From: a virus
Virus record (IMG/VR): IMGVR_UViG_3300027499_000011
Location: 1-42,732 of that record
DNA: 42,732 bases
Strand: one strand, 5' to 3'
Both the position numbers and the translations under genes were made by a program. Shown in pieces: positions 42,109 through 42,732 of this stretch. Within the stretch, counting starts at the first letter, position 1. Every line of letters begins with the position of its first letter. Below the pieces are notes generated by a model that was not told the origin of the DNA, did no database searches, and saw only the letters and a program-made list of their open reading frames with translations.

Positions 42109-42391
42109 TGCTTCCCTCGTATTTGCTTACTCTGTCAATCTTCTTTACTAACCTCTTCTTCAAGAGAACCCGAATATTCTTCAATAGTATAATGATGCAC
42201 TGATTCTCTACAGAGAAGTTCTTCTTCTGTAACTCATACATCCTATCTATCAACATAGTAATAACCTCCTCGTTCGTAGTCCCCCCGTTATACCCCAAAG
42301 CCGTCTTCTCCGTAAAACGTATTACCTGATAGTCATTCTCCGATTTAAAATTGTGTAGCTTATACTCTACACCCGGCGTTACTACTTCCAT
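42071..42391 (-). CDS. Possible Acb2/Tad1-type hairpin protein, 106 aa
   Basis: The N-terminal part is beta-like (VEYKLHNFKSENDYQVIRFT). A helical hairpin follows: GTTNEEVITMLIDRMYELQK, then NFSVENQCIIILLKNIRVLL, followed by a Lys/Arg-rich stretch. Phage proteins with 'Gly-Thr-Thr-Asn-Glu-x-Val-x-x-x-Leu-Ile-x-Arg...x-x-Glu-Asn-x-x-x-Ile...Leu' belong, in my memory, to the Acb2/Tad1 hairpin group, whose studied members bind cyclic nucleotide signals and block CBASS or Thoeris defence. This one is diverged, and a defence role is only a hypothesis. It has the best candidate promoter in the window directly upstream. Confidence 0.6.
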   Translation of the reverse strand: MEVVTPGVEYKLHNFKSENDYQVIRFTEKTALGYNGGTTNEEVITMLIDRMYELQKKNFSVENQCIIILLKNIRVLLKKRLVKKIDRVSKYEGSNGTKYSDESEAS

Positions 42392-42410
42392 AATTTTAAT
42401 ATTTAAAGTT

Positions 42411-42441
42411 CAAATATATTCATATATCCTCAACTCCCAAT
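42411..42441 (-). promoter_or_regulatory. Candidate Bacteroidota-type promoter
   Basis: The minus strand has TATATTTG (42418-42411), matching TAnnTTTG, with ATTG (42441-42438) exactly 19 bases upstream, close to the -33 TTTG consensus. Transcription would begin at about 42404, about 13 bases before the ATG at 42391. Confidence 0.6.
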
Positions 42442-42669
42442 ACGTAAGACACTTACCAACTCCTGCTCCTTGGGAGATGCCAAAGCCTGATAGTATTCCT
42501 TATCCAATAAACTAATCTCATATAACAACTCTATCCAGATCCTCTTGGCTTCTGCCCTACTGCCTATATCAAACTTACTCTTAGTCCCAAGGTTCGCCTG
42601 TATGGCAGCATTAATACGTAAGTAACCATCTATCCGCTCCCGTATGTGTGTATCCTTATAGTATCCCAT
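42430..42669 (-). CDS. Conserved-type hypothetical protein, 79 aa
   Basis: A small helical protein starting MGYYKDTHIRERIDGYLRIN, with a central helix (SRAEAKRIWIELLYEISLLD) and C-terminal KEQELVSVLRIGS. The 'Ile-x-x-Arg-Ile-x-x-Tyr...Leu-Gly' and 'Arg-x-x-x-Lys-x-x-Trp-x-x-x-Leu-x-x-x-Ile-x-x-Leu-Asp' pattern resembles hypothetical proteins found at the head of crAss-like structural modules. Function unknown. TATATTTG lies five bases before its ATG, so its transcript might be leaderless if that box is used. Confidence 0.65.
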   Translation of the reverse strand: MGYYKDTHIRERIDGYLRINAAIQANLGTKSKFDIGSRAEAKRIWIELLYEISLLDKEYYQALASPKEQELVSVLRIGS

Positions 42670-42673
42670 ACCG

Positions 42674-42681
42674 CAAATATA
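42674..42681 (-). promoter_or_regulatory. TATATTTG box before the first gene
   Basis: The minus strand has TATATTTG at 42681-42674, followed after four bases by ATG 42669. No -33 TTTG is present at the right spacing; the upstream sequence is G-rich instead. This is a weak candidate, listed because it equals the boxes at 42411 and 23624. Confidence 0.3.
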
Positions 42682-42732
42682 ACAACCCCCCTTCCCTTAG
42701 CCCCGTAAAGAACCCCCCGCCCAGTATACCAT

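Noticed and set aside
1-42732. CRISPR array, tRNA, integrase, insertion sequence or attachment site
   Set aside because: No regular direct repeats, no cloverleaf-like sequence with a CCA end, and no recombinase or transposase motifs were noticed; coding density on the minus strand leaves almost no room.

Overview
The window is a 42.7 kb piece of a tailed double-stranded DNA phage genome. Every gene I can support is on the minus strand, so transcription runs from the right end of the window to the left. Gene content and order match the virion module of crAss-like phages (order Crassvirales): a small HU/IHF-like protein, a conserved protein ending in an RGGG/FED tail, the large terminase, portal, acidic scaffold-like protein, major capsid protein (MCP), connector and fibre genes, ring proteins, a 1,554-residue muzzle-type tail protein, small basic proteins, and very large virion-cargo proteins. 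A Bacteroidota host is likely. Start codons have AT-rich leaders rather than Shine-Dalgarno sites, and three of the few intergenic gaps carry the sequence TATATTTG, which fits the Bacteroidota -7 promoter consensus TAnnTTTG. These assignments come from reading the sequence and remembered family patterns; no database search was run.

Layout from right to left. 42.7-40.9 kb holds tightly overlapping small genes: a conserved hypothetical, a possible Acb2/Tad1-type hairpin protein, a winged-helix-like protein, a small hypothetical, the HU/IHF-like protein and the terminase-adjacent conserved protein. 40.9-34.1 kb is the packaging and head block (TerL, portal, scaffold candidate, MCP), closed by an intrinsic terminator. 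34.0-18.3 kb holds connector-like and head genes, a calcineurin-like phosphoesterase, and a long series of beta-rich fibre and receptor-binding genes ending in a LamG-like lectin. 18.3-11.0 kb has two tiny genes missed by a 60-codon cutoff, a 3TM holin, three ring/neck genes and the muzzle gene. 11.0-0 kb has a small membrane protein, two small very basic proteins, and a run of large cargo-type proteins, the last of which runs off the left edge.

The most striking signal is at about 7.8 kb. A 208-codon ORF rich in Met, Gln and Pro ends five bases after a run of ten A residues. In the -1 frame a further 810-codon ORF opens inside that same run and has no ATG, GTG or TTG for its first 165 codons. 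Those codons encode a second glucosaminidase-like domain, paralogous to the one in the adjacent upstream gene. The simplest readings are programmed -1 frameshifting or transcriptional slippage giving a 1,014-residue fusion protein, or a one-base homopolymer error in the sequence.

Together the genes encode DNA packaging (TerL, portal, possibly the adjacent small protein), capsid assembly (scaffold, MCP), neck and tail (ring and muzzle proteins), host recognition (fibres, LamG protein), cell-wall penetration (two glucosaminidase domains), lysis (holin) and ejected cargo. No RNA polymerase, replication, integrase, tRNA or CRISPR gene is visible; those modules would lie outside the window.
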